From positions 1 to 64,000 of the forward strand of contig NZ_JAPCHW010000007.1 of assembly GCF_026107515.2 (NCBI RefSeq): DNA of 64,000 nt, given 5' to 3'. Positions 37,330 through 46,368 of the stretch are shown here, in pieces. The position numbers and the translations under genes were made by a program. The notes below the pieces were generated by a model, which worked only from the letters and a program-made list of their open reading frames with translations, made no database searches and was not told the DNA's origin. Position 1 is the stretch's first letter. Each line of letters opens with the position of its first letter. The stretch comes from Glutamicibacter sp. MNS18 (GTDB lineage: Bacteria; Actinomycetota; Actinomycetes; Actinomycetales; Micrococcaceae).

Positions 37330-38556
37330 TTAGGATAATCGACGTGAACTGTAGTTCTTTTCCATTGGGTGATCGTTCTCTGTTTGTCCTACAATTTTGT
37401 GTGGTCGATCCGTTGATATTCTCTTCGCCGCAGAGGAAAGATTACTTTGCGCGATGATCAAGTTTCGACGGAACAATTCGGGACGCGCGGACAGTAAATT
37501 CCGAAAAATAAAAACTGATTCGTTGCCAGTTTCAAGTGCATCTGATAATCTTCCGATTTCGAGTAAACGAATTGTAAGATTGCTTAGAGACTTAGCAAGT
37601 TCGGGTAGGTATCTAGCTGGGTCCGAGTCGGCCAGCTCTCGTCGTATCGAAACGCATTCTTCTATGGCTACGAGCATTCTCGGTATCTTTCCTAAACTGG
37701 CCAATCGATTCGACAAGTTGTTTAACGATCTGGCAAGAGAAGGCAAATATAAAACCGGATCGAATTCAGCTAATCTCCGACGAATCTCTACTGACTCTTC
37801 AATGGGTTGGAGGGCCTCGTTTTCCATGCCCATGTCGGATAATCGGTTCGACAGGTTATTGAGCGTTGCGGCGAGGTGCGGCCGGTGAAGTTCTGGATTC
37901 GCATCGCAAAGACTCCGGAAGTATCGAATGGATTCGGAGATCGTTTCTAATGCTCCTGACCGATTTCCTCTGACCGACAATCTGTTAGAAAGATTGCTCA
38001 AAGTTGCAGCAAGGTCAGGGAGATAAGTCGTTGGATCTTTCGTAGCCAAACGTCGGCGAATCCTAGCGGCCTCTTCGATGGCGAATAGAGCGTTCCTAAA
38101 CATACCAAGTTCAGATTGGCGCATGGACAATGTACTTAAAGCCGTTGCAAGTCCGGGCAGGTGTGTTTCTGGATCGCGATCTGCTAATTGCTGGCGAATT
38201 CTGACTGCCTCTTCAGCGGTGTTTAGGGCGCTCTTGAAGCGACCCAAATCTGCTAGGCGGTTAGATTGGTCAAGCAATGCGGTGGCGAGCCTATCCTGTG
38301 ACTCAATGTCGAATTTTGAGCTTCGTTGTGAACTGCGAATGTGCTCGATGACTTGGGACCCGAGAGTCGAACTTATTTCAACAAGTAGTTTCGAACCAGA
38401 TGGAATTCTGGCGAGGAGCTGGTCCGCAATGTCTGGTACGGGAGCCGCTATTAGTGCAGCATTGAGCGTCGCTAGAAGAACTCCTGAGTCGTCTGCAACT
38501 CCCATAGCTACTAGGTCATCAATACTATGTTTAGGAAACGAGTGCTCTTTACTCAT
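37330..38556 (-). CDS. tetratricopeptide-repeat protein of a three-gene conflict-type operon
   Basis: A 408-residue protein. About 90 N-terminal residues of unknown type are followed by six tandem 46-residue TPR units (about 86-360) of the pattern LATxLSNLSNRLSxLG...ALxxIEEAVRIRRRLAxxDPxxYLPx. The units are very regular, so they may expand or contract by recombination at the 138-base DNA level. Such arrays usually bind partner proteins or peptides. Its start overlaps the end of the protease-NTPase gene by 4 bases, so the two are co-translated. It is probably the sensor or scaffold arm of that system, by inference from related trypsin-STAND-TPR operons. Confidence 0.8.
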   Translation of the reverse strand: MSKEHSFPKHSIDDLVAMGVADDSGVLLATLNAALIAAPVPDIADQLLARIPSGSKLLVEISSTLGSQVIEHIRSSQRSSKFDIESQDRLATALLDQSNRLADLGRFKSALNTAEEAVRIRQQLADRDPETHLPGLATALSTLSMRQSELGMFRNALFAIEEAARIRRRLATKDPTTYLPDLAATLSNLSNRLSVRGNRSGALETISESIRYFRSLCDANPELHRPHLAATLNNLSNRLSDMGMENEALQPIEESVEIRRRLAEFDPVLYLPSLARSLNNLSNRLASLGKIPRMLVAIEECVSIRRELADSDPARYLPELAKSLSNLTIRLLEIGRLSDALETGNESVFIFRNLLSARPELFRRNLIIAQSNLSSAAKRISTDRPHKIVGQTENDHPMEKNYSSRRLS

Positions 38557-40460
38557 GACGCCTTCCCCATGAGTCGAAAAATTCTTTCCATGGCGTACTG
38601 AGCGCAGCCTTGAGAACTTCCTGCCGCTCTTGTTATCGCGTGGATAAGCGTTTTTGCACTATTCGCATCCCGGCGATCCATGGCCACTTTGTAGATTGTT
38701 TCAGCGAGTTCAGGTAAAATGGTAAGATCTGCAAGGAGTTGATCTGCGAGCTGTCCAGGACGCAATGGGTTCCAATAAGCGGGTCCGGAATGCAAAGTAT
38801 GCAGCCAGTCTGACAATGAAAGAATCTGATGATTGGTTGCGTCGTTTAGATCCGTTATTGTACGAAGAAAACGTATCGCAGATTTCTCTAATTCGGTGAC
38901 ACCGGACATAGCATTAGAGCTTGGACTAACAAGAGTAGCAGTACTGACGCATCGGCGAAGAACTTTCTCGTTCCAGTTGGTGTGATGCATCTCGTGCATT
39001 TGAACCCAGCGATTTGCTTCATTCTGGACTGCCCTGCGCATAATTTTGGTGCGCCACAATTCTGCACCTTTGTGATCAACGTTAGCAGTATCGTCCAAGA
39101 TAGCTATCATTGCCGCAATCTGTACAATAAGCGGATCTGTCAAGTCTTCTTCATAAAAATTCAAATTTACATTTGCAGGCAACGTAACGGAAAGCCTATT
39201 TGAGAATCTTTGCAGTGATATACGAAATAATTCGGCGCAATCCCCTTTGCTCATAGGAAAATTATCAAGGGAGATCTCTCCCTGATCGTAGCCTAGTAAG
39301 TTATCTCCGCTTAAGCTGTGCAACGTCTCCCACCACGTAGTTCGAGACCTGGCTACCAGTAGGAGGCGAATGGGCGTCTTGCTGTTGCGTGTGGTTTTCA
39401 CTATGGCGGCTATCTGACTGGCAAGCAGATCTGCTTCGTCTATGACAATTAAAGTGGGTGACTCGAGATGATAACGGACGTTACCACCGGGCGATTGAAA
39501 ATCAGCGAATCCGGCATCCCAGCCATCATCGGCTGCGGCCAGGCACGCCTCAATAGCAAGTCGGGTTTTCCCTGATCCCCCTGCGCCTGTGATCGTTTTG
39601 ATGGCTAGATTTTCTTTTGACTCTAGCACCCATTGTTTGATATCAGCTACAAGATCGTGACGAAATAGGAAATCAACTTGTCTATGATCAGGGCGAAGTA
39701 AGCGGTATGGATCACGGGCAATATTGTATGAATCGGGTAAAAGCTGGTTGGGGTTGCACAATACTAGCGATTTATCTGCATGGCTGCCATACTGAAGCCG
39801 CCAATCACTTCCGATTTCACTCAGCTCCGGTCTGTATCCTAAGGCAGAAAGAAAACTCTCACTTTCGACCATATGCTCAACTGATAAGGCCTGTAATCGA
39901 TCGGTGCCAAACTTAGAGCGAACCTTGATAACGATGCCAATTATACAAGGACCCGCAATAAGCGCAGCTCCGGACATTCCGGCCCACAGTGATTCACCAC
40001 GAGAATTGACGGGGGTACTGGACGCGACATGTAGGTCAATGCATCCGTTTACGGAATCTACAGGTGGCGTGACAAACCCTATTAGATTCTCGCGCGAAAG
40101 GCGACCATCGTTTTGAGTGACCGAACTTGGGAATCCAGCGGATTGGACTGCGACGGGGTCACTGCCGGGCAGCTTGCCCCAAAGTGAATTGCTTGCGACC
40201 TCCCATTGAGTTGGATCGTCTAGCGATAGGAGTGCAGCATCCAAATATGGATCCTGACCTAGCCAGACCACTGTAGCCATCAGCCAGTCAATACCATCAG
40301 ATGGTAGGACTACTACTTTGTCATTTACTTCTAATCCTGCATCTGAAAGGACATGTGCGGCTGTCAGAGCTACGCCGTTAGAAACAAAATAGGCAGAGCC
40401 AATATTTCCTTCTTTTCCCCTGGCGTAGACCGCCGCAACCCGTCGACTATCGATTGCCAT
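38553..40460 (-). CDS. trypsin-like serine protease fused to a STAND-type P-loop NTPase
   Basis: A 635-residue protein. Residues ~10-200 form a trypsin-like protease domain: His36 in LTAAHVLSD, Asp74 in PYLDAALLSL and Ser163 in WAGMSGAALI. Residues ~265-500 form a P-loop NTPase: Walker A GAGGSGKT (292-299), Walker B TLIVIDEAD (336-343) and LLLVARSRT as a sensor-like strand. The C-terminal ~150 residues are helical. There is no signal peptide, so the protease should act in the cytoplasm. The arrangement matches NTP-dependent biological conflict systems in which a STAND switch controls a protease effector. It is flanked by a Trypco2 gene 4 bases upstream and a TPR gene overlapping downstream. 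AT-rich codon use indicates transfer. Confidence 0.85.
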   Translation of the reverse strand: MAIDSRRVAAVYARGKEGNIGSAYFVSNGVALTAAHVLSDAGLEVNDKVVVLPSDGIDWLMATVVWLGQDPYLDAALLSLDDPTQWEVASNSLWGKLPGSDPVAVQSAGFPSSVTQNDGRLSRENLIGFVTPPVDSVNGCIDLHVASSTPVNSRGESLWAGMSGAALIAGPCIIGIVIKVRSKFGTDRLQALSVEHMVESESFLSALGYRPELSEIGSDWRLQYGSHADKSLVLCNPNQLLPDSYNIARDPYRLLRPDHRQVDFLFRHDLVADIKQWVLESKENLAIKTITGAGGSGKTRLAIEACLAAADDGWDAGFADFQSPGGNVRYHLESPTLIVIDEADLLASQIAAIVKTTRNSKTPIRLLLVARSRTTWWETLHSLSGDNLLGYDQGEISLDNFPMSKGDCAELFRISLQRFSNRLSVTLPANVNLNFYEEDLTDPLIVQIAAMIAILDDTANVDHKGAELWRTKIMRRAVQNEANRWVQMHEMHHTNWNEKVLRRCVSTATLVSPSSNAMSGVTELEKSAIRFLRTITDLNDATNHQILSLSDWLHTLHSGPAYWNPLRPGQLADQLLADLTILPELAETIYKVAMDRRDANSAKTLIHAITRAAGSSQGCAQYAMERIFRLMGKAS

Positions 40461-40464
40461 GATT

Positions 40465-40830
40465 TCACCCGGCTGATTGTTCGCGCGAGCGTCCGGTGGG
40501 TGGTCTGGTGTCGACAGGCTTTTTGACTAAAAAGTCCCCTAATTCACCATCGCTACCCAGGAATTGCGGTTTCATATTAATAGTTACTGTAGTAGTTTCT
40601 CCAGTTTTAACAGAGTCGGATGCTCCAGCATTGAAAACGTAAAATTTAAGACCGGCGTTAACTGATTCATCGTGAACGATTTCGACAACAAATTGAATTT
40701 CCACTTCATCGATAAGGAACCTAATTCCTGAAGGTGACGGGTCGGTTGATTGCGCATCATTGAGTTCGCGTCGAACCTGCTCAATTGCCTGTCTGAGGCC
40801 AATCTTGGTCTCGTCAGATTTTTCGCTCAT
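40465..40830 (-). CDS. Trypco2 (trypsin-co-occurring domain 2) protein
   Basis: A 121-residue protein. IGLRQAIEQVRRELNDAQ, then IRFLIDEVEIQFVVEI, then GLKFYVFNAGASDSVKTGET and a final TINMKPQFLG reproduce the Trypco2 pattern, a small alpha+beta domain found beside trypsin-type effectors. The start at ATG 40830 is chosen for the GGAGAG six bases upstream; an in-frame GTG at 40845 overlaps that site. A polar, proline/arginine-rich tail follows. It is the first gene of the operon and likely an adaptor or regulator of the protease-NTPase. The role is known only by association. Confidence 0.8.
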   Translation of the reverse strand: MSEKSDETKIGLRQAIEQVRRELNDAQSTDPSPSGIRFLIDEVEIQFVVEIVHDESVNAGLKFYVFNAGASDSVKTGETTTVTINMKPQFLGSDGELGDFLVKKPVDTRPPTGRSREQSAG

Positions 40831-40970
40831 GTTTACACTCTCCACGGCGCGTATCGGTTCCTACAGAGCATGTGATGCTTCATCATGGCAGATGTTCAGA
40901 AGGAAGACTAGCGTGCGCGTTGAATTATTGGGGATACGGTATTAGAAGTGATGTTGCGTCACGTCAGAAT

Positions 40971-40990
40971 CATTGGCACTAGTGCCAATG
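40971..40990. promoter_or_regulatory. 20-bp perfect palindrome upstream of the Trypco2 operon
   Basis: CATTGGCACT at 40971-40980 is followed directly by AGTGCCAATG. It lies about 140 bases before the Trypco2 start and 60 bases before the IS4 remnant. It could be a dimeric-regulator operator or a mobile-element boundary. Confidence 0.5.
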
Positions 40991-41049
40991 TCGTGCAGTT
41001 AAAGACTTATCGATGAAGTCAACCACCACCCGTTAACAGCCCCATTCAA

Positions 41050-41490
41050 CGAGGCTTGACCCGGGAACCACGACGGCACCGGATACCCGCAAGCCCGCGT
41101 GGACGCGGTGTTCGGCAGCACCCGCACCGGGGAAACCACCTACACCCGAGACCTGCTGCGCTCCTTGGACCCGTCAATGATCATCCTCGGCGACCGCAAC
41201 TTCGCTGCCGCCGTGCTGCTGCACAAGATCCACGCGACCGGAGCCCACTACCTGGTACGGGTCGAGAACGGGCGCCGGCTACCGGTACACAGCGCACTGG
41301 CCGATGGCTCCTACCTCTCGGACCTGGGCGGCAGCGTGGTCCGGGTGATCACCGCGACCATCACCCTGATCACCGATCAAGAGCACCACACAGATCGGTA
41401 CACGCTTGTCACCAGCCTGCTGGACACGAACGAGGGCAGCGCACACAGGCTACGCTACTGGCCGCGAACAACGCAACGAGCGAACAGTAA
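41050..41490 (+). pseudogene. IS4-type transposase remnant
   Basis: The frame through 41099 reads DAVFGSTRTGETTYTRDLL, then MIILGDRNFAAAVLLHKIHATG and YLVRVENGRRLPV, characteristic of the central catalytic part of IS4-family DDE transposases (the D of GDRNF is a catalytic Asp). The N-terminal half and the YREK region with the catalytic Glu are missing. The frame is broken after LVTSLLDT. It is GC-rich again, unlike the island on its left. No complete terminal repeats were found. Confidence 0.8.
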
Positions 41491-41947
41491 GCCCGTTCAA
41501 GCAAGCCCCGAGCCAACCCTGCCAGTCAGGCTAACCATCCAACTGACACCGGCCACCACGTTGACAGAACCATCAGCCAAGTAACTGCACGGAATTGGGA
41601 CAAGGGGCGATTTGGCAAATCTTGAGCAAAAGGGTTTTTTGGCGCTACCTACTTTAGTGCAGCCCCATGGAAGATGGTCCCGGTTGGGGTGTGACGGAGT
41701 CAACTACTCGGGTTTTCGGGCCCAATAACTGGTGATACGCATCATGTACCTCTGGGTCTAGCCATGTCAACAGCTCTATTTCTTGCCGGATGTCGATTCT
41801 GCAAGCGATTGGGGTTCTTCGGACGGTTTGCTTAAACCTTCAAATTCTACTCTTTAGTAGCTTTTTAGAACCTCATGGAAACCTCAATTTGGGTCGAATC
41901 CACAAGGGTTGTCACCGTTCCCCTTCTGGATCACAAAGTTTGGTTTC
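41491..41947. other. 457-base gap before the pilus locus
   Basis: No gene is supported. The first ~100 bases continue the decayed transposase region. A 111-codon plus-strand frame at 41790-42125 overlaps the adhesin start in another frame and is rejected. The promoter of the pilus operon must lie here, but no clear -35/-10 pair stood out. Confidence 0.45.
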
Positions 41948-44866
41948 ATGCTCCTTCAGTCCACCCGTGTCAGCACTGTCCGTCCCCGCCGTCCCCGCCG
42001 AATCGTTGCCGCTCTGCTGGAGCTGCTCCTGGCCGTGGTGGGGCTGCAGGGCGTGCAACTGGCCACCTCCGCAGATGCCAAGGCGCGATATGCGGTCGAC
42101 GGAGTCGGCACCTACAAGGGACTGATCGATTGGATTGAATGGGGTGCGCACAAGGAAATTGTCCGTGACGGCAAGGTAGCCCGCACCGAACGCACCATTG
42201 GCGGGCAGGTGCTGGCCACCTCCTGCACGCTGGGTAATATCACCGGAGGCGGGACGGATCCGCTCTCCGCATACCGTCCGGGTACCTGGAAGAACGATGC
42301 GCTGGACAACATGTACAACATCGGCGGGCAGAACGGCAGTAACCAGTTGATTGCCGGGCTGGCCAACCGCAACGACGGGCAAACCGTGGACTTCTCGGTG
42401 TCCTGTGACACCACCCTGAACGGGGTTTCAGTGCCCATGGCGGGTCTGGTCATCGCGGATGCCGAGTCGAGCAACGCCACCAAAGCCGAATATGTCCAAG
42501 CCACCCCGCACCTGAGCGCGGACTGGCGGATTATCGAGCGTTTCCGCGCCTGTTCCTACGACATGAATGCCATCGTCACCGGCACCACCTTGCGGTTATC
42601 CCCGGTGTCCAACAGCGAATGCGCTGGCGGCCCGCTGGGCATTGCCTTCATGGAAGGTGCCCACGGCGCCAATGTGGCGGTCAAGGGCGAAGGAACAAGC
42701 GCCGTGGCGATCGGCGTGGTGTTCGAAGCGGACTTCGGCGATGCACCGGCCAGCTATGGCGAGGCCGGCGCGTTGTTCCAGCGCAGCTGGAGCGGGACCC
42801 CCTTGCCGCAGGGGACGACCAGCGTCTTCAAGCAGGGTCTGCTCTCCAGCCCCCAGGCACCGAACACCCGGCTGGGCGCCCGGATCGATGCCGATTCCGG
42901 CCACCAGCCCTCGGCCACTGCCGATGCCGATGACACCGATGGTGATGACGACGAGGACGCGGTGGGTGCGCTGGGCACGATCCACGCGGTTCCCGGCCAG
43001 TCATTTACCCAATCCAACGTTGCTTGCACCGGCCCCGGCTACGTGGCTGGCTGGCTGGACTGGAACAACAACGGTGCCTTCGACCCCAAGGAGGGCTCAA
43101 CGCGGGTCCAGTGCACCGGATCATCCGTGGCCGTGAGCTGGACGGTGCCCGAGGATGCCAGTACCACGGCGGGCACTGCCTCCAGCTTCCTGAGGCTACG
43201 GATTGCGGCAACCCAGGCCGAGCTGGCCCAGCCAACCGGAATCACGGCCACCGGCGAGGTGGAGGACCACGCCCTGCGGATCGCCACGCCCACCCTGGGT
43301 ATCCAGAAGAGCATCAGCCAACGTGCGGATGCCTCGGACCAGTTCGTGCTGGCCCTGAGCGAAGGGCACACGGCCCTGGGGACCGCGAGCACCACCGGTT
43401 CGGCGGTGGGTGTCCAGTCCCGCCAGATCGAACCGGTCGGGGTGCTGCCCGGTCGGACCTACACCTTCAGCGAGGCCATGGCCCCGGGCTCCGGGTCCGT
43501 GCTGGGCGACTACACCAGCCGGTACCAGTGCACCGCCCGCTATGCCAACGGCACCAGCACCATCCTGGGCTCGGGTGATACCGTCCAGGGCACCGTGACC
43601 GTTCCGGCCTACCAGGCATCACTCGGCGCGCCGGCGATCACCTGCGTGTTCACCAACGATCCGCGGCCCGCCGAACTGACACTGCACAAGCAGTGGATCG
43701 TCAACGGCGAGCCGCTGGAGCATGGCGAGCAGCCCGAGGGGCTGGAGGCGGCCGCCCGGCTGGCGGTCAACGGGGCCGCGGCCAGCGAAGTGCAGTGGGG
43801 AACCGCGACGGGGAACATGCTCACCGGCGATACCGTGCGCATCGATGAGCAGACCCGCGTGGCCGACTACCTGCCGGGTTGCCTCTTGCTGGAACAACGG
43901 GTGAGCGCTCTGGGCGAGCAGGCCACGGACAAGTCCCTGCCCCTGGACACCAAGCTGGCACCGGGGCGGAACTCGATCGGGATCACCAACGAGGTGCAGT
44001 GCGACACCACGCTCTTCCTGGAAAAGACCGCTGCCGGGGAGGAAACCGATCCCGCGCAATGGACCGTGAGCGCCGTGGATAACAGCGGGACCGCAGTAGT
44101 GAGCGGGCAGGGCAGCGGGAGCGTCCGGGTTGCCGCCGGGACACGCCTCTTCCTGGCCGAATCCGGCGGTCCGGCCGAATGGATCCAGGACGATGAACGC
44201 ACCGCGGAGGAAAGGGACAGCTCCCCGCGGGCCACCGGATCCTGGCAGTGCCAGGCCGTGGACGGCCAGGGCCGGGCCCTGGACGGGGTGCTGGCCGAGC
44301 GTGCCGGCCTGGATGGCACGTTGACTCCGGGGCTGGGCACCAGCACCCGGTGCGAGGCGGTGAACCGCACCGCGCACCTGGCGCTGCTGAAGGTCGTGCA
44401 GAACACCAACGGCACCGGCACCGCCGAACCGGGGGACTGGCAGCTGTCGGCCACCCCGGCCGCCGGCGTCCAGGGCTTGCAGCCACGTGAAGTGGCCGGA
44501 GCCCTGGCCATTGACGGCAATTCCTTCCCCGTGCGCCCGGGCCACGTTTATGAACTGGACGAGCGCGGTCCCGGGGGATACACCCGGGTGGCGTTGGAAA
44601 AGTTCACCGGCAACGATCCCCGCGACCCGGCGCAACTGGCGGATGCCGCGAACTGGACGGCCGCCCAGGGCCCCGGCATCAGTGTCGAAACCGGGAAACT
44701 GGCGGTTTACCGCTTCGTGAACCGTGAGGTCATGGCCTTCGCCTTGCCCTTGACCGGCGCCACCGGATCCTGGCCCTACCTGGGTGGGGGCGGGGCACTG
44801 CTCGCAATGGCCCTACTCGCCGGGTGGCTGCTGCGGCGGCGGACAAAACGCCAGCACAGCTCCTAG
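41948..44866 (+). CDS. LPXTG-anchored surface adhesin / pilus tip protein
   Basis: A 972-residue secreted protein. The N-terminal signal peptide is basic (RVSTVRPRRPRRI) followed by a hydrophobic run to about LQGVQLATSADAKA. A CshA-type non-repetitive adhesin domain follows (YAVDGVGTYKGLIDWIEWG through GDAPASYGE). Next come a GEVEDH domain (GWLDWNNNGAFDPKEG, TGEVEDHALR) and several prealbumin/SpaA-like beta modules. The C-terminal sorting signal is LPLTG (about 933-937), a hydrophobic helix and an RRRTKR tail. The ATG at 41948 is chosen because it opens a normal signal peptide; an in-frame TTG at 41909 would add 13 residues. It is followed by the pilin and sortase genes and is probably the tip or ancillary pilin. 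Confidence 0.85.
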   Translation: MLLQSTRVSTVRPRRPRRIVAALLELLLAVVGLQGVQLATSADAKARYAVDGVGTYKGLIDWIEWGAHKEIVRDGKVARTERTIGGQVLATSCTLGNITGGGTDPLSAYRPGTWKNDALDNMYNIGGQNGSNQLIAGLANRNDGQTVDFSVSCDTTLNGVSVPMAGLVIADAESSNATKAEYVQATPHLSADWRIIERFRACSYDMNAIVTGTTLRLSPVSNSECAGGPLGIAFMEGAHGANVAVKGEGTSAVAIGVVFEADFGDAPASYGEAGALFQRSWSGTPLPQGTTSVFKQGLLSSPQAPNTRLGARIDADSGHQPSATADADDTDGDDDEDAVGALGTIHAVPGQSFTQSNVACTGPGYVAGWLDWNNNGAFDPKEGSTRVQCTGSSVAVSWTVPEDASTTAGTASSFLRLRIAATQAELAQPTGITATGEVEDHALRIATPTLGIQKSISQRADASDQFVLALSEGHTALGTASTTGSAVGVQSRQIEPVGVLPGRTYTFSEAMAPGSGSVLGDYTSRYQCTARYANGTSTILGSGDTVQGTVTVPAYQASLGAPAITCVFTNDPRPAELTLHKQWIVNGEPLEHGEQPEGLEAAARLAVNGAAASEVQWGTATGNMLTGDTVRIDEQTRVADYLPGCLLLEQRVSALGEQATDKSLPLDTKLAPGRNSIGITNEVQCDTTLFLEKTAAGEETDPAQWTVSAVDNSGTAVVSGQGSGSVRVAAGTRLFLAESGGPAEWIQDDERTAEERDSSPRATGSWQCQAVDGQGRALDGVLAERAGLDGTLTPGLGTSTRCEAVNRTAHLALLKVVQNTNGTGTAEPGDWQLSATPAAGVQGLQPREVAGALAIDGNSFPVRPGHVYELDERGPGGYTRVALEKFTGNDPRDPAQLADAANWTAAQGPGISVETGKLAVYRFVNREVMAFALPLTGATGSWPYLGGGGALLAMALLAGWLLRRRTKRQHSS

Positions 44867-44932
44867 AACCACGGGCGGCATCCCCGTCACCCGATGCATG
44901 AATGAATCATCCCAACGAAAGGAACGGACATC

Positions 44933-46342
44933 ATGTCCTTGAACACCCAAATCCCGGGCCATGGCGGCCTGCGCCGCATCATCGCGGCTCTGGGCGTGTT
45001 CGTGGCGGGGACCGCCATGACCCTCGGGTCGACGGTACCGGCCTCGGCTGCGCAGAACATCAACCCGGAGGCCACCGGCTCCATCACGATCCACAAGTTC
45101 GAAGAGCCCACCACCGCCACGGGCCTGCCGAACAACGGCACGCAGCAGGATACCAGCGGACTGAAGCCGATCGGCGGAGTGACCTTCACCGCCCAGCGGG
45201 TGGATACCGACCTGAGTGACGCGCAGAACTGGCAGGGTCTTGAGCAGTACACGGTCGCCCAGGCCCAGGAAAACCTCGTCGCGGGCAGCGCACAGGACAA
45301 GGTGACCAACACCCAGGGTGTGGCCGCCTTCACCGGTCTGCCCGTGGGGCTGTACCTGGTCACCGAAACCAGCGTTGGCGAGAACAACATCGGGTTGCGC
45401 GGGGAGCCGTTCCTGGTCACCATGCCGCTGGCACTGGACAACGGCTGGCTCTATGACGTGCATGTCTACCCGAAGAACACGGTCACCGAGGTCACCAAGG
45501 AGATCAACGATTCCTCCGCGTTCGTCATCGGGGATCCGATCAGCTTCACCCTGAACTCGCATGTGCCCTCGCTTCCGGCGAAGAGCCCGCTCACGGCGTT
45601 CGGTTTCACCGATACCCTGGATTCCCGTCTGGACTACGTCTCGGCGGACATCAACATCGCAGGGGTGCAGCTGCAGGGCGGCGACTACACCGTGGGTGCC
45701 ACGGACAACAAGTTCTCCTTGACCTTCAACGAATCCGGTCTGGTGAAGCTGCGGGCCAACCAGGGCGCGCAGATCAGCGTGGTCATCAACACCACCATCA
45801 ACTCGCTGGGCAATGGGCGGATCACGAACCAGGCCTCGAACTTCATCAACGACCCGCAGAATTCCTTCGAGTCCAACACCGTGAGCACCGAATGGGGTGC
45901 CCTGCAGGTGTTGAAGTACGCCGCGCAGGACGAATCCCTGGGCCTGTCCGGAGCCGAATTCGAGCTCTACGCACTGGCTGCCAATGGTGAACGTCTCGGC
46001 GGCGCGTTGCGTACCGCGCCCGAGACCGGGTCCAGCGCCAGCTTCGTCTCCGGCGACAACGGGCAGTTCCTGGTCCAGGGCCTGAAAGCCGGAAACTACG
46101 AACTGGTCGAGACCAAGGCACCGCTGGGCTACAAGATGGATTCCACCCCGATCCCGGTGACCATCACCGCCGGGTCGGTAGCGCAGGCCACGAACATCAG
46201 CGTCGAGAACACCCAGGTCGAGCCCTTCGAACTGCCATTCACCGGTAGCACCGGTGCACTGATGTTCGCAATCGTCGGCGTGCTGCTGCTGGTGGGCGGC
46301 GGCATCGGCCTGTCTGTGCTGCGCAAGCGCAAGACTAGCTAG
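44933..46342 (+). CDS. major pilin, SpaH/EbpB type, LPFTG-anchored
   Basis: A 469-residue pilus backbone protein. It has a signal peptide (GLRRIIAALGVFVAGTAMT ... SAAQN). The pilin motif is WLYDVHVYPKN (about residues 172-182), whose Lys is the expected cross-linking nucleophile. A middle Cna-type domain follows. The E-box is YELVETKAPLGYK (about 388-400) for isopeptide bonding, and the sorting signal is LPFTG at 434-438 with a hydrophobic helix and RKRKTS tail. AAAGGAACGG precedes the ATG. It sits between the adhesin and the class C sortase, the standard order for sortase-built pili. Confidence 0.92.
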   Translation: MSLNTQIPGHGGLRRIIAALGVFVAGTAMTLGSTVPASAAQNINPEATGSITIHKFEEPTTATGLPNNGTQQDTSGLKPIGGVTFTAQRVDTDLSDAQNWQGLEQYTVAQAQENLVAGSAQDKVTNTQGVAAFTGLPVGLYLVTETSVGENNIGLRGEPFLVTMPLALDNGWLYDVHVYPKNTVTEVTKEINDSSAFVIGDPISFTLNSHVPSLPAKSPLTAFGFTDTLDSRLDYVSADINIAGVQLQGGDYTVGATDNKFSLTFNESGLVKLRANQGAQISVVINTTINSLGNGRITNQASNFINDPQNSFESNTVSTEWGALQVLKYAAQDESLGLSGAEFELYALAANGERLGGALRTAPETGSSASFVSGDNGQFLVQGLKAGNYELVETKAPLGYKMDSTPIPVTITAGSVAQATNISVENTQVEPFELPFTGSTGALMFAIVGVLLLVGGGIGLSVLRKRKTS

Positions 46343-46368
46343 CCGCTCGGTTCAAGGATCCCGAACGG

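Noticed and set aside
37500-38300. CRISPR array suspected from the periodic DNA in this region
   Set aside because: The 138-base period is an in-frame protein repeat (46 codons), not short direct repeats with spacers.
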